In this document: positions 23,789 to 33,564 of the stretch, one piece after another
How the letters are laid out: every line of letters starts with the position of its first letter
Numbering within the stretch: the stretch's first letter is position 1
Source: Verpa conica
Lineage: Eukaryota; Ascomycota; Pezizomycetes; Pezizales; Morchellaceae
Reading direction: 5' to 3'
Assembly (NCBI GenBank): GCA_033030425.1
Contig: JAUFSD010000011.1
Span: 186,001-250,000, forward strand
DNA: 64,000 nucleotides
The notes under the pieces: model-generated
Databases searched by the model: none
What the model saw: only the letters and a program-made list of their open reading frames with translations
What the model was told of the DNA's origin: nothing
Made by a program: the position numbers and the translations under genes

Positions 23789-25317
23789 ATCTACTCCCTC
23801 TTCAATCTCCAACTCTCCTTCACTTCCTACTTCTTCTCTGCACCACAATCTAATCCATTCTGTTTTCCCCTGATCAAACACTAGTCCTTTGTCTCTCCCC
23901 CATTCCATTGCTCTTTTCGCAAGATCAGTAACAATCCGGAGGGTTCTGGTCCAGCTTGTGCCTGCTACTACAAAGGTGAGGTCATCAATGAAGGTAGGAG
24001 TGATGGCATCGTCAGGGTAATGTGTTCCAATGTATTCTTCAAAATAGTCCAACAGAGCTGCCATGTGCAAGTTGAAAAGTGTGGGTGAGACTGGGCTGCC
24101 CTGGGGAATGCCTGTATGTGCAGTTCTCCACTCGCCTACTTGATCGTCCAGCTTAATCCTAACTTTTCTTTGATTCATAAAGCTTTCTGCCCACTCTACT
24201 AAGCTCTCGGGGACGTCTTGTTCGCGAAGTCTGTTGCCTAAGACTCTGGACGGGGTATTCGGAAAAGCTTGGGCTACGTCCGTGGCTACCAACACTACTT
24301 TTTTCCCCTCTTGCTTCTTCATTTCACACCACGCCAGCGTGGTGAGAACACAATCTTCTGCAGACCTTCCTGTTCTGCCTCCCCACTGGTGCTTATTGTA
24401 CGCTCTCTTTTCCCCCACCAAACTCAGGGCTTCCATGGCCAGCCTTTCAACCCCTTTGCCCAGAACACTTAGCAGAGATATCGGCCTGTAAGCTTTGGTA
24501 ACTGTGTAATCGCCTTTGTCCGGTTTGGGGATGACCGCTACGTCTGCTCTCTTCCAGCACTGAGGGTGTTTGCCTGTGCTTAGGGACGCATTGGCGAGAA
24601 ATTCGACTTTCTCTCCTAGTACCGGCCAGCACTCCTTCCACACCTTGCTGTTAATACCATCCGGGCCTGGGGCCCTATTTGGCGACTGGGTGCACACCGC
24701 CTTCCTTACTTCTTCGTTGGTAGCTTCTTTGAATCTGGCCGTGCTCGCTTTGCTTTTGGGGAGATCGTATTCTTGCCCCTTGGGAAACAGGGACTCATAA
24801 AAGGCGCTCTCCTTGTCTTCGAAGGTAACACACACTCTTCCCGTTGCTGTTACTATGTTTGGAGTGTGAACTGTTTTCCTCTTGTTCACACACTTCCAAA
24901 CTCTCCACATGTCTTTGCCCCTGGACTCGGCAATGAACTTGCCCCAGGCTTCTTTCTTCTTCTTCCTCACGAGTCTAAAATACTCATTTCTTTCTTTCTT
25001 CCACCTCTCACACCTCTTGGCCCACTCTTTCCCTGTCTCACTCCTGACATCCACCCTCTTACGCCACCTGTCCTTCCTTGCCACCTCTCTCCTTTTCTCC
25101 TTCACCTGTTCATCGAATCACCCTTTTGACCTCCAAACTGTTTGCTTAGGTTTGCTGTGTTCCTTCAGTGTCTTGCTCACCCATTCTTCCAGCAAGGCTG
25201 CCATGTTGTCCACATCTCCGGTTTCTGCGACTGTGGCCCACTGTTCTTTATGTTGGGTTACGCGCTCCTGAATGGACTCTCTGAATTTGTCCCAGTTTAT
25301 TTTGCTTATGTCAGTTT
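23789..25317 (-). pseudogene. LINE-B ORF2, linker and reverse transcriptase
   Basis: Reads in one frame from about 25317 with a single TGA near 25118-25120, then through RT motifs: TKAYRPISLLS, GGRTGRSAEDC, VATDVAQAF, GIPQGSPVSP and TFIDDLTFV (the YxDD box, here FIDD). It joins the endonuclease at 31332-32036 upstream (across S/LINE2) and the RT C-terminus at 20437-21781 downstream (across Q). Dead fragment of a Tad/I-like LINE. Confidence 0.85.
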
Positions 25318-25698
25318 TTTCAAGGGGGGACAGCGTGGAGACAGAGTGACCACAGGATACAACTAACTCGATGGCAAGGTAACTATCCGTTACAAGCAAA
25401 ATACCAAAGGTTTGTGAAGTAAGAAGTGGTTTCAGCGATCGCGAAGCGATGAAGCAGCAGAGAGGCAGCGAAAAGAAAGTTCGTATTGAATCTAACTGAA
25501 GAGAGAGAGAGAGAGAGAGAGAATTTATTTCCTATCTAGGCCCTCGGCCCATTAAGTAAGTCGCTAAGCGACCGCCTACAAAAACGTCCCCAAAAATACA
25601 AGTAACACATAACGTTTTAAGCTTAAAGAAAAAGAAAACCCGCGTATCCATTCTCGCCTGCAAACAAAAGAAAAACTTCCTCCGCGCAGGTCGCCCCG

Positions 25699-28600
25699 TT
25701 ATTTCCTTCTGGTATTGAGCTCTGTACTGAGCATAAATCGTATGAGGGGATAGCAGTTGCTATCGTTAATGAGTTGGTCCCATGAGTGGGAGGGGTAGTG
25801 TTCCTCGATCATGAGTTTTCGTTGCTGATCGTATCGGTGGCAGTCGAGTAGTACGTGTTTGCCAGACATGTCTTCTCCGCACTGGCAAGTCGGTGGTGTG
25901 TAAAAATGGGATTGATCGAGATGGGTGACTGAGTTTCTGATTTTCCACATGATGCTGGCATGTCGTTTATTAACTGATGCTAGATGGGGGGTGGGTATGT
26001 GATGTGGGAGCCCGTCATGTCTGAGCCGATGAGGAAGTCCTTTTAGCCAGGTGAGTGAGACTATAGGGTTATTGCAAAGTAGTGAGAGGCCGTCCCTAGC
26101 TAGTTTATCTGCTAGGTCGTTGCCTTTGATACCGACGTGTGAGGGTGTCCACCGAACGCGGACTACACAGCCCCTGTTGTTTAGAACCTGTATGTGTTGT
26201 AAAGATTTTTGAACTGGCGCAAGGACTGGGGCTGCTGCTCCCGCGAGGCGCTGGATAGCCAGCTGGTTGTCTACGCAAAGCCAGATGGGGGTGTTGGTAA
26301 TGTTATTGTAATTAAGGTGGCCGAGTGCGTGGGAGATGGCTTCTAGTTCGCCGTCTAGAATGTCTGCAAAGCGGCCTAGGTTGAGGGAGCCCTTGTTTTG
26401 AATGGTGTCACCGACTATGGATACCCAGGCTGCGCTTACCGATTCGTCTTTGGAGCCGTCTGTGTATACTCTGTAGATGTCTGGGGCGTTTTTGACCCAT
26501 TCTTGGTGGTTGGCGCTTTCCGTCTCTTTGTCGGTTCTGGCTATATAAATATGTGTCTGAGGGAGCCAGGGTGCGGAGATGTCTGAGGCGTCTTCTATTG
26601 GGAGACCGTGTGTTGTTGTTTGTAAAAGATGTGCTATTCTTTCCAAGCCGAAGCCTGTTTTCTGGGTGGGTTTCCGGAGGAGCTGGAGCAGCTGTTTTTT
26701 GATCTTATTGGAGTCCGGGCTAAGAAGTGTCCTGACGCCGTACCCAATGGATTTCGAATTAAGCAAGTTTTCCAGGGTGGGGAGGCCTGCTTCTTGTAGG
26801 GTTACTTTGGCGGGAGTGTGATTGGGGAGGCCGGTGATGAGCCGGGCTGCCCTTAGATACACTGGCTTGATTCTTCTAATGATGTGATCCGCGCCTGTCC
26901 ACCACAGCTCCGATCCCCACAGTATGGCTGGGATGAATAGGGACTGTACTAGCTTGTGGGTGACTAGCGGCGTAATGTTCTGATTCCTAAGAAAATTGCG
27001 GATCATTGCCGAAATGGTGATGGCTTTGGAGACTGCTCTGCCGGTTTGTTCCCTGAAGGTGCATTTTTGGTCTATATAGACTCCTAGAATCTTGATAGCT
27101 TCTCCTGGGAGAATGGGTTTCTGATATAGGGGTACTGTTGTTGTTGGGGGGGAGCTTTTACTTGTTGTGGGGAGCAAGAATATGAGTTCCGCTTTCTCTG
27201 GTGCGAATTCTAGTCCAAGGGTTGTAGCTCTGGCTTCCTTAACCGCCATCCTGTTCCCGAGTCTTTTGCTGATGATGTGTGGGGTAGTGCCTCCCTGTAG
27301 CATGGAGTCGTCATCCATGTATACGGTGTTGACCTCGTTAATCGATGTTGTTGTTGGTAACAGAGGATCTGCAAAGATCATGTAAAGCACCGGTGAAAGT
27401 GGGGAGCCTTGTGGGACGCCTGAATTGTATGGGAGGGAGTGTGACATTTCCCCGTCAAATGCAAAGTGAATCCTGCGATTGGTGTTGAAGCTGTTGACCC
27501 ATTTACAGATGTACTCCGGGAACTTCTTTTCCTTCATGATTTGCATGAGTGTTGAGTGGACAACCGAGTTGAACGCTCCTTTGACGTCGTTGGTTAAAAT
27601 GGCTGGTCTTGTTGGTTCTTGACCGGTAACTTTCTTGACGCGGAGCCACTTCTGTGCTGGTGTCATGATGGTCATGAGGGCGTCCATGCTGGACTTTCCC
27701 GGTCTAGCCCCCATTTGTTGGTCGGAGAGCCCTCCGCACTGTGTGCCGTACTGGTCGAGTCTTCTTGCTACTATTGCTTCCAGCAGCTTGCTTAAGCAAG
27801 GAAGTAGAGATATGGGGCGGTAGGATTTCAGGTCCAGGGTGTCTGTTCTCCTGGTTTTGAGAATGGGTACGCACTTGGCTGCCTTCCATCTTTCTGGGTG
27901 TATGCCGTGCCAAAGGAGTTGTGAGTACAGGGTGGTCAGGAGGCTGGGGTTGGCTTGTTGTATGCGAATGACTACTGGCCAGCCGATGCCGTCTATTCCC
28001 GGGGCTGTTTTTGTATCGCGCTTAAGGGCGGCGTTGATTTCTTCGATCGTAACTGCAGCGTAGTGATCACTAAGGTTTCTAGTAGATGGGGCAATAAATT
28101 CTAGGGGGAGGGAAGTCGGGGGGCGTCCATTATGGGGGAAGAACGTCTTGTTAAGAAGATGGACTTTCCCCCGAAATGTGCTTTCACCTTGTATGTCTGG
28201 TATGCTGGTGGATGTTTTGAGGCCTTTTAGGGCCCTCCACACTGTCCTGCTGTTTTTGTTGTTGAGCTCCTGGTCGAGGAAGTCTTTCCTGGCGTACCTG
28301 ACTCCCTTTTTCCAGTCGTTTTGGGCTTTATTTCTTAGTTTTTTGTTTTCCTCTGTGGCTTCTTTTCTGTAGTTTCTTGTTGCTTTTCTGGCAGCGTGTT
28401 TTAGATCGTCTAGATGTTTTGACCACCAGGGGTGCCCTTTGGTGCCGGCTTTTCTAAAGGGGACTGTTTCCTCGATCGCGCCGTCGATAGTGGCTAGGAT
28501 GGTGTCCATGTTTTCGACCGTTGCTGTGACTGTGTTCCAGTTAAGTGTTGCGGGATCGATAGCCGAGATGATTGTATCGAATTTTGCCCAGTCCGCTCTG

Positions 28601-29328
28601 TTCCAGGATCTTCTTGGTGTAGTTTTGGGAGGAATTAGTAGCCAGGCTGTCTGTGTGCAGGCATGGTCCGATCCGTGTGATGCGTCCGTGTCGGTAGCCC
28701 ATTCTTGTACGAGTTGATTGGGGATGCCTCTTGAAAAGGTGAGATCGATGATGCTGGGCAGGCATCCGTTGCGGGGAAAGTGGGTGTATTTCGGTTTGTT
28801 GTGTAATTGAAATCCTTCTTCCGTAAGCCAGTCCACTATGTGACTGGCGGATGAGTCGTTTCTTATGACGGCTGGATGGATTGGAGTTTTGTGACCGTAC
28901 CACCATTCGTGGTGGCAGTTGAGGTCCCCGGTGATGAAGCAATCTTGACTAGGTCGTAGGTTGGGCAGAACTTTTCTGAGATGTAGAGATCTGCCTGGTG
29001 AGTATAGATTGTAGAGTTCAATGCGTGTGTTGTTGATGGTGACTGTGACTCCTAGGAAGGAGTTGTTGATTTTCATTGATACACTGGGATTGAGACCCCA
29101 GTCTTTCCGTATGTAGGTGACGCACTTTGGGTTAATAGATGGAGTAAACATATCAAAATTTTGCATGACGGGTGGGGAGCCCGTCTCCGAGACCCAGGGT
29201 TCTTGTAAAAATAGGAAAAAAACATTTTTTTGTATGCTAACTTTTTGGATGACTGAAAAAGTGGAGACCTGTCCCTTAGCGCAATTCAGCTGCAGCGCTA
29301 GGGCTATGCCTGGCTTGTGAGGAGGCAT
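25699..29328 (-). CDS. LINE2 ORF2: endonuclease, reverse transcriptase, RNase H
   Basis: 1209 residues, uninterrupted. The APE-like endonuclease occupies about residues 1-230 (LQEPW with the catalytic Glu, GDLNCHHEWW, HGSDHAC). The RT lies at about 420-720 (SYRPISLLP, NDVKGAF, SGVPQGSPLSP, YMDDDSML at about 670). The RNase H lies at about 950-1080 with all acids in place (YTDGSK, DGELEA, VDNQLA, GNDLAD). A CxC…Hx4C knuckle (CQCGEDMSGKHVLLDC) follows near 1150. The start overlaps the ORF1 stop as TAATG, a known coupling arrangement in some LINEs. It nicks target DNA and reverse-transcribes the element RNA in place. Confidence 0.93.
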   Translation of the reverse strand: MPPHKPGIALALQLNCAKGQVSTFSVIQKVSIQKNVFFLFLQEPWVSETGSPPVMQNFDMFTPSINPKCVTYIRKDWGLNPSVSMKINNSFLGVTVTINNTRIELYNLYSPGRSLHLRKVLPNLRPSQDCFITGDLNCHHEWWYGHKTPIHPAVIRNDSSASHIVDWLTEEGFQLHNKPKYTHFPRNGCLPSIIDLTFSRGIPNQLVQEWATDTDASHGSDHACTQTAWLLIPPKTTPRRSWNRADWAKFDTIISAIDPATLNWNTVTATVENMDTILATIDGAIEETVPFRKAGTKGHPWWSKHLDDLKHAARKATRNYRKEATEENKKLRNKAQNDWKKGVRYARKDFLDQELNNKNSRTVWRALKGLKTSTSIPDIQGESTFRGKVHLLNKTFFPHNGRPPTSLPLEFIAPSTRNLSDHYAAVTIEEINAALKRDTKTAPGIDGIGWPVVIRIQQANPSLLTTLYSQLLWHGIHPERWKAAKCVPILKTRRTDTLDLKSYRPISLLPCLSKLLEAIVARRLDQYGTQCGGLSDQQMGARPGKSSMDALMTIMTPAQKWLRVKKVTGQEPTRPAILTNDVKGAFNSVVHSTLMQIMKEKKFPEYICKWVNSFNTNRRIHFAFDGEMSHSLPYNSGVPQGSPLSPVLYMIFADPLLPTTTSINEVNTVYMDDDSMLQGGTTPHIISKRLGNRMAVKEARATTLGLEFAPEKAELIFLLPTTSKSSPPTTTVPLYQKPILPGEAIKILGVYIDQKCTFREQTGRAVSKAITISAMIRNFLRNQNITPLVTHKLVQSLFIPAILWGSELWWTGADHIIRRIKPVYLRAARLITGLPNHTPAKVTLQEAGLPTLENLLNSKSIGYGVRTLLSPDSNKIKKQLLQLLRKPTQKTGFGLERIAHLLQTTTHGLPIEDASDISAPWLPQTHIYIARTDKETESANHQEWVKNAPDIYRVYTDGSKDESVSAAWVSIVGDTIQNKGSLNLGRFADILDGELEAISHALGHLNYNNITNTPIWLCVDNQLAIQRLAGAAAPVLAPVQKSLQHIQVLNNRGCVVRVRWTPSHVGIKGNDLADKLARDGLSLLCNNPIVSLTWLKGLPHRLRHDGLPHHIPTPHLASVNKRHASIMWKIRNSVTHLDQSHFYTPPTCQCGEDMSGKHVLLDCHRYDQQRKLMIEEHYPSHSWDQLINDSNCYPLIRFMLSTELNTRRK

Positions 29329-30983
29329 TATGATTGCTCCACCTCGATGTCCTCGGGTTGGGTTCTCCTGGCTCTGATTGACTCAATGGCTTTGGCTTTG
29401 GCGGGGCACGTGAGGTCCAATGATCTGTGTAAACTGTTGTTGCAGTTGACGCATCTGTGTGGGGTGTGGGTGCACTGGTAGCCTCCCTTGCACTGATCGC
29501 ACTTATGTTGTCGGGTGTCGTGGGTTCCTGCACATACCGCGCAGGTGGGGGTCTTTTCCTTGCAGAGGGCCGTGGGGTGTCCGAGTCTGCAGCAGTTTTT
29601 GCACTGCGTGGCTGGTCCATACTGGTGGTACATTTCCAAGCGGCAGAATTTGTTGTGGATGGCCAGGTACCTGAGGCCGAGATTTTCGAATGTGTGAGTG
29701 CCGTTAATGGCGATGACCATGGTGGAGTGTGCTTTTCCTAGTCTGTTTTCTTCCTTGCTGAGCCAGTATGGGATTTGAGCCAGGGTGAACTGTCTATAGT
29801 TCATCTTTATGGTGGCGGCTACTTCTTCTCCGGCTTCCAGGGGATTTTTTCCGATGTCTGTGGGGACTCCGTGTAGGAGGAATTTAGTGGTTTTGGTGTT
29901 GGCTTTGATGTCGCAGACGTCCAGCCCGCACCTGATAAGGGTTGCCCTGATCTCGTTTTCCCACTTCATGAGATGTTGGGCGTCTTGTTCGAAGGTTGCT
30001 GTGACGATAACGGTTTGTTGGCCGATTTTCTTCGCCATAAGGGCTCGCTGTTGTTGTGTTTCCAGTTCCTTGTTGATATGGTGGAGTATGGCGTTATCGG
30101 TAATGGTGGAGGGAATGTTGGTGGCCGTTTTGACCACGATTTCTCTGTTGACTTTGGAGAAGGCTGGTTTAAACAGAGGGACCTTCTTTTTTTTCATGAC
30201 TTTCGAGATTTTCCAGCTTCCCTCTACCTCAGAGCCTGAGGCAGCTGCGCTGGCGTAGCTCTTTTGCGTCTGTTGTTGTTGTTGCTGCTGTTGTTGCTGT
30301 TGTTGCTGTGGCTGCTGCTTCTGCTGGGCTGCCTTGGGTGCCGGCTGCTCTTTAGGAGCTGCCGTCTTTCTGGTGTCTGGCTTGGGGGGAGGTGTGGCGG
30401 GTTGCGCTCTTAGGCTCATGTTGATGTCCGCGAGCTGTCTGTTGGCTGTGGTGAGGTCTGTTGGGAGCCTCTGGGTGTGGTTGTATATGGAGTTGAGGGT
30501 CGACTTGAGGGAGCCGATCTCACTTCGAAGTCTAGTTACTTCGTCGCTGACCGCCGCGGTATTATTCCTGATGAGCCAGGCGAGGTAGTTGAATGCCTGG
30601 GACTTGGTGATGGCGCTTTCTTCCATCTCGAGATAGTTGATGTCGGGGTTGAAAATTTGAGTGACGAGGGGCTCCTCATCTTCCTCGCTGCCGCTGTGGT
30701 TGCTTTCCACGTCCATTGTGTCTTCTGGGATTGGGGGGGCTGTAGGGTCTGGAAAGGTGGAGGGGGTGACCGTCATTTCTGGGGTCATGTCCGGTCCTCC
30801 GACCGTGCCAAAAGGGAGGGTGGATTGTCTAGACATCTTTGTAGGAGAGCTAGATCTGTGGGTGGGAGATAGCGCAGGTCGCTTAAGGGAGCGCTTCTCT
30901 GGGGACAGAGGAAGACTGAAGATACGCTTGGGAGGGGTAGAGGGGGCGGATGGGCTCTCAGGACGCGAGGCTGAGGTCTCCAC
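29328..30983 (-). CDS. LINE2 ORF1 gag-like RNA-binding protein
   Basis: 551 codons, open throughout. The Ser/Pro-rich N-terminus (ETSASRPESPS) matches LINE1, an acidic stretch follows, then a coiled-coil-like stretch (VSDEVTRLRSEIGSLKSTL) and a Gln-rich linker with a CAG/CTG-type run (near 30260-30310). The core contains TLAQIPYWLS, and the C-terminus has Cys/His knuckles (CKNCCRLGHPTALC, CAVC…HDTRQHKC, CVNC…C). The frame opens with GTG; the first ATG is at the MSRQSTLPFG motif. Overlaps ORF2 by one base (TAATG). Confidence 0.88.
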   Translation of the reverse strand: METSASRPESPSAPSTPPKRIFSLPLSPEKRSLKRPALSPTHRSSSPTKMSRQSTLPFGTVGGPDMTPEMTVTPSTFPDPTAPPIPEDTMDVESNHSGSEEDEEPLVTQIFNPDINYLEMEESAITKSQAFNYLAWLIRNNTAAVSDEVTRLRSEIGSLKSTLNSIYNHTQRLPTDLTTANRQLADINMSLRAQPATPPPKPDTRKTAAPKEQPAPKAAQQKQQPQQQQQQQQQQQQQTQKSYASAAASGSEVEGSWKISKVMKKKKVPLFKPAFSKVNREIVVKTATNIPSTITDNAILHHINKELETQQQRALMAKKIGQQTVIVTATFEQDAQHLMKWENEIRATLIRCGLDVCDIKANTKTTKFLLHGVPTDIGKNPLEAGEEVAATIKMNYRQFTLAQIPYWLSKEENRLGKAHSTMVIAINGTHTFENLGLRYLAIHNKFCRLEMYHQYGPATQCKNCCRLGHPTALCKEKTPTCAVCAGTHDTRQHKCDQCKGGYQCTHTPHRCVNCNNSLHRSLDLTCPAKAKAIESIRARRTQPEDIEVEQS

Positions 30984-31204
30984 GATGTCGGAGAGGTAAT
31001 ACCTTCAAACTATTTGATAGCGTTGAAGGGGAAGGTTGATAGAACTAAAGCGGGGTTTGTGTCCGAAGTTATGAAAATAGAGGGTTTTGGTGTGTGTAAC
31101 CGTCGCTTAAAGTAATACCGAGTGTTTTTTATCCCTAACGAGGAAGAGACGTTGCGTAAAGAAAGAAGAAAGAAAAACTATTACAGCGAGGGAGCAACGC
31201 TCCC

Positions 31205-31212
31205 TATTTATA
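31205..31212 (-). promoter_or_regulatory. TATA-like box of S upstream of LINE2
   Basis: TATAAATA on the minus strand in the S half 5' of LINE2, about 60 bases before the LINE start. Position and sequence match those upstream of LINE1 and LINE4. Inferred only. Confidence 0.5.
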
Positions 31213-31331
31213 CAAAAATCCCTGCCTCGCACAATGCCTTTGTTCCCCACTCCCGACACCTGTTACCCTATCTCCCTCCTTGCATGAGTCACGATAAGGC
31301 TCACCCTTGCGTCCCTGATCACTCCGTGAAA

Positions 31332-32036
31332 AGTTTGATGTCTCAGGGGATCCGGAATTCTCTTTGCTTCTAGGCGAATACTTACCCCAATAGCCGCATG
31401 GTTGGAACCTGCGCCACTATTGGTCAGTATTTCCCAATTGCACACCGGATATAATGCTTTGCTGGCCCACGCCAGGTCTAGCACTGACTCTCTCACTTTT
31501 CCTCGGATGACTCTTTTCCACGTAAAACTATTCCGAGTATTTAGTAGTGTCATCTTCTCGGCCGTCATTCTATGGAGCAACCTTCTCCCTTCTCTGTCCT
31601 CCTTGCACTCAACGTCCCACTCCTTTGATTTCGCATTAAAATCTCCCAGAATGATCAAATTTTTGGCCCTAAAAACCTCCTTAGGGATTCTCCTTGCGCA
31701 CCACTGGCTTCCTCCCTTACGGGACTGATTGTACACGTTCACCACCCTGAGTACTTCTCCTTTTATCGATATGTCGAGGACGCTAGCGTCACTATCTCTC
31801 CAGATGTCTGTTCTGATGCTGTAGTCCAATTTGCTAGTTTTCTTAATCAGCCACGCGACTCTGGGTTTGTGTTCGGTTGTCTGGTACTCGCTGTGCCACC
31901 CTGGGTGACTTTTCGTAATTGCTTGACTCAAAGAAAAACTCCTCTCCTCATCCTATCTCACGTTCCCTCCGGCCCCTCTGCCTCCTACCCACGGTTCCTG
32001 TACTGCCATAATGTCAAACTCTCCCTGGTCTGAGAT
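31332..32036 (-). pseudogene. LINE-B ORF2 APE-type endonuclease
   Basis: The endonuclease frame shows MAVQEPWV near 32000, LIILGDFNAKSKEWD, VLDLAWAS and GAGSNHAAI. One TAG lies near 31950. The 5' edge meets an S copy at 32037 and the 3' edge meets S copy b at 31331, so the domain is split from its N-terminal residues and from the RT. It is distinct in sequence from the LINE1-3 nuclease. Confidence 0.85.
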
Positions 32037-32404
32037 TTTCAAGGATGGCGGCGTGGGGGCAGCGTGGCCACAAGATACAACTAACTCGATGGCAAAGTAA
32101 CTATCCGTTACAAGCAAAATACCAAAGGTTTGTAAAGTAAGGAGTGGGTTCAGCGATCGCGAAGCGATGAAGTAGTAAAAAGGCAGCGAAGAAAAAAGCT
32201 TTGTATTGAATCTAACTGAAGAGACGTTGCGTAAGGAAAGAAAAGAGAAAACTATTACAGAGAGGGAGCAACGCTCCCTATTTATACATAAAATCCCCGT
32301 TTTGTACAATGCCTTTATCCTTCCCTTCAACACTGGTTACCCTACCTTCCTTCTTGCATGAGTCACACCAAGACTCACCCTGGCGTCCTAATCATTCCGT
32401 GAAA
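32037..32404 (+). mobile_element. S element, empty copy (368 bp)
   Basis: TTTCAAGGATGG…CCGTGAAA with perfect target duplication GAGAT (32032-32036, 32405-32409). The LINE target is intact and unoccupied (TCTAACTGAAGAGACGTTGC). Inserted near the start of the LINE-B endonuclease. Confidence 0.92.
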
Positions 32405-32841
32405 GAGATTCCACTGAACACATTTGTCAACCCGCAAATGTTGTGTTGGAGAATTTTTAGGTGTTCTAATATTTATTCAACAACAAAGGGGCGGGAGTAT
32501 CGTTAATGGTTGACGTAAAGTATTCCTCTCTCTTTTTGCAATATGGCGACTTTGCCGAGTGAGGGCCTCCACAGTTGGCGCACTTTTTGGCTTGCCAGTG
32601 GCCTTCCTTGTTGCACCACCCCTTGGAGTTGCACCCTTCCCGGGACTTGTCGCACGGATGTTGGTAGGTTGCGTGTCCGCTTCTGGCGCAGATTCCGCAC
32701 ACTGCAGCCTTGCCTTGTCTCCGAACTGGACATACTGCCCACCAGTGTCCCCACTTGCAGCAGGTGCTACAGATGGCCTCTCTCTTTGCCGCCTTGGAAA
32801 TGTACTCCCTGACCTGGTGAACTTTAAGGCCTTGTGCTGAG
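32405..32841 (-). pseudogene. LINE-B ORF1 zinc-knuckle end and ORF2 start
   Basis: Three knuckle-like blocks are visible on the minus strand: CSTCCKWGHWWAVC, CGICARSGHATYQHPC and CNKEGHWQAKKCANC. The ORF1 frame stops near 32466; ORF2 then begins and continues, across the S copy at 32037-32404, into the endonuclease. The 5' side joins 33209-33373 across another S copy. Confidence 0.75.
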
Positions 32842-33208
32842 TTTCACGGATTGATCAAGGACGCCAGGGTGAGCCTCATGGTGACTCATGCAAGAAGGGA
32901 AGTAGGGTAACAGGTGTTGAGAATGAGGACAAAGGCATTGTAGACGTAGGGATTTTTGGTATAAATAGAAAGCGTTGCTCCCTCTTTGTGATAGTTCTCT
33001 TTCTTTTCTCTTTACGCAACGTTCTCTTCAGTTAGATTCAATACAAGCTTCTTTCTTCGCTGCCTCTCTACTGCTTCATCGCTTCGCGATCGCTGAAACC
33101 ACTTCCTACTACACAAACCTTTGGTATATTGCTTGTAACGGATAGTTACCTTGCCATCGAATTAGTTGTATCCTGTGGTCACGCTGTCCTCACGCCGTCC
33201 CCTTGAAA
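32842..33208 (-). mobile_element. S element, empty copy (367 bp)
   Basis: TTTCACGGATTG…CCCCTTGAAA. The target duplication TGAGT is visible if one T is shared with the element end (32837-32841/2, 33209-33213). LINE target intact. It splits LINE-B ORF1. Confidence 0.88.
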
Positions 33209-33373
33209 TGAGTAGTCATACTGATCTGGGAGCTTAACTCCCCCTTTGGTGGCTTTTTCAGCTGCTTCTTTATTGGCAAAGTGGAGGACAAGGTCTAACG
33301 TTCCTCTTCCCTTGGTGTCAGCTTTAGTGAGCCAGTGTGGGATCCTCATGAGTTTGGTGTTGTTGTCTTTTTC
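33209..33373 (-). pseudogene. LINE-B ORF1 middle fragment
   Basis: About 55 residues of gag-like core, with MRIPHWLTKADTKGRG and ALDLVLHF-type sequence corresponding to the LAQIPYWLS region of LINE1-3. It continues in frame at 32841 once the S copy is disregarded. The 5' part of LINE-B beyond 33373 is not found in the window. Confidence 0.7.
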
Positions 33374-33564
33374 TTTCACGGAATGATCGGGACGCCAGAA
33401 TGAGTCTTGGTGTGACTCACACAAAGAGGGAAGTAAGGGTAACAGGTATCAGGGAGAAGGACAAAGGCATTGTACAAATGGGGATTTTGGGTATAAATAG
33501 GGAGCGTTGCTCCCTCTTTGTAAATAGTTTTTTTTTTCTCTTTTCTCTTTACGCAACGTTTCTT
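33374..33564 (-). mobile_element. S element, 5' half only
   Basis: Starts TTTCACGGAATG and runs to ACGCAACGTTTCTT, where the NA element begins at the usual target. No matching second half with a fitting target duplication is found, so the copy is chimeric or truncated. Confidence 0.8.

Larger units (their letters stand above)
25504..31142 (-). mobile_element. LINE2, full-length and apparently intact LINE
   Basis: About 5.6 kb on the minus strand with both frames open from end to end. The 3' UTR ends CTAGATAGGAAATAAATT plus a (CT)n tail. The target duplication GAAGAGA borders it (about 25498-25504, 31143-31149). It sits at the same position of S as LINE1. The structure allows activity, but activity itself is not shown. 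Confidence 0.92.
25318..31331 (+). mobile_element. S element, copy b (hosts LINE2)
   Basis: S halves at 25318-25503 and about 31143-31331 enclose LINE2. Ends TTTCAAGGGGG and CCGTGAAA. Perfect target duplication AGTTT (25313-25317, 31332-31336). It is inserted in LINE-B between the endonuclease and the RT linker. Confidence 0.92.
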
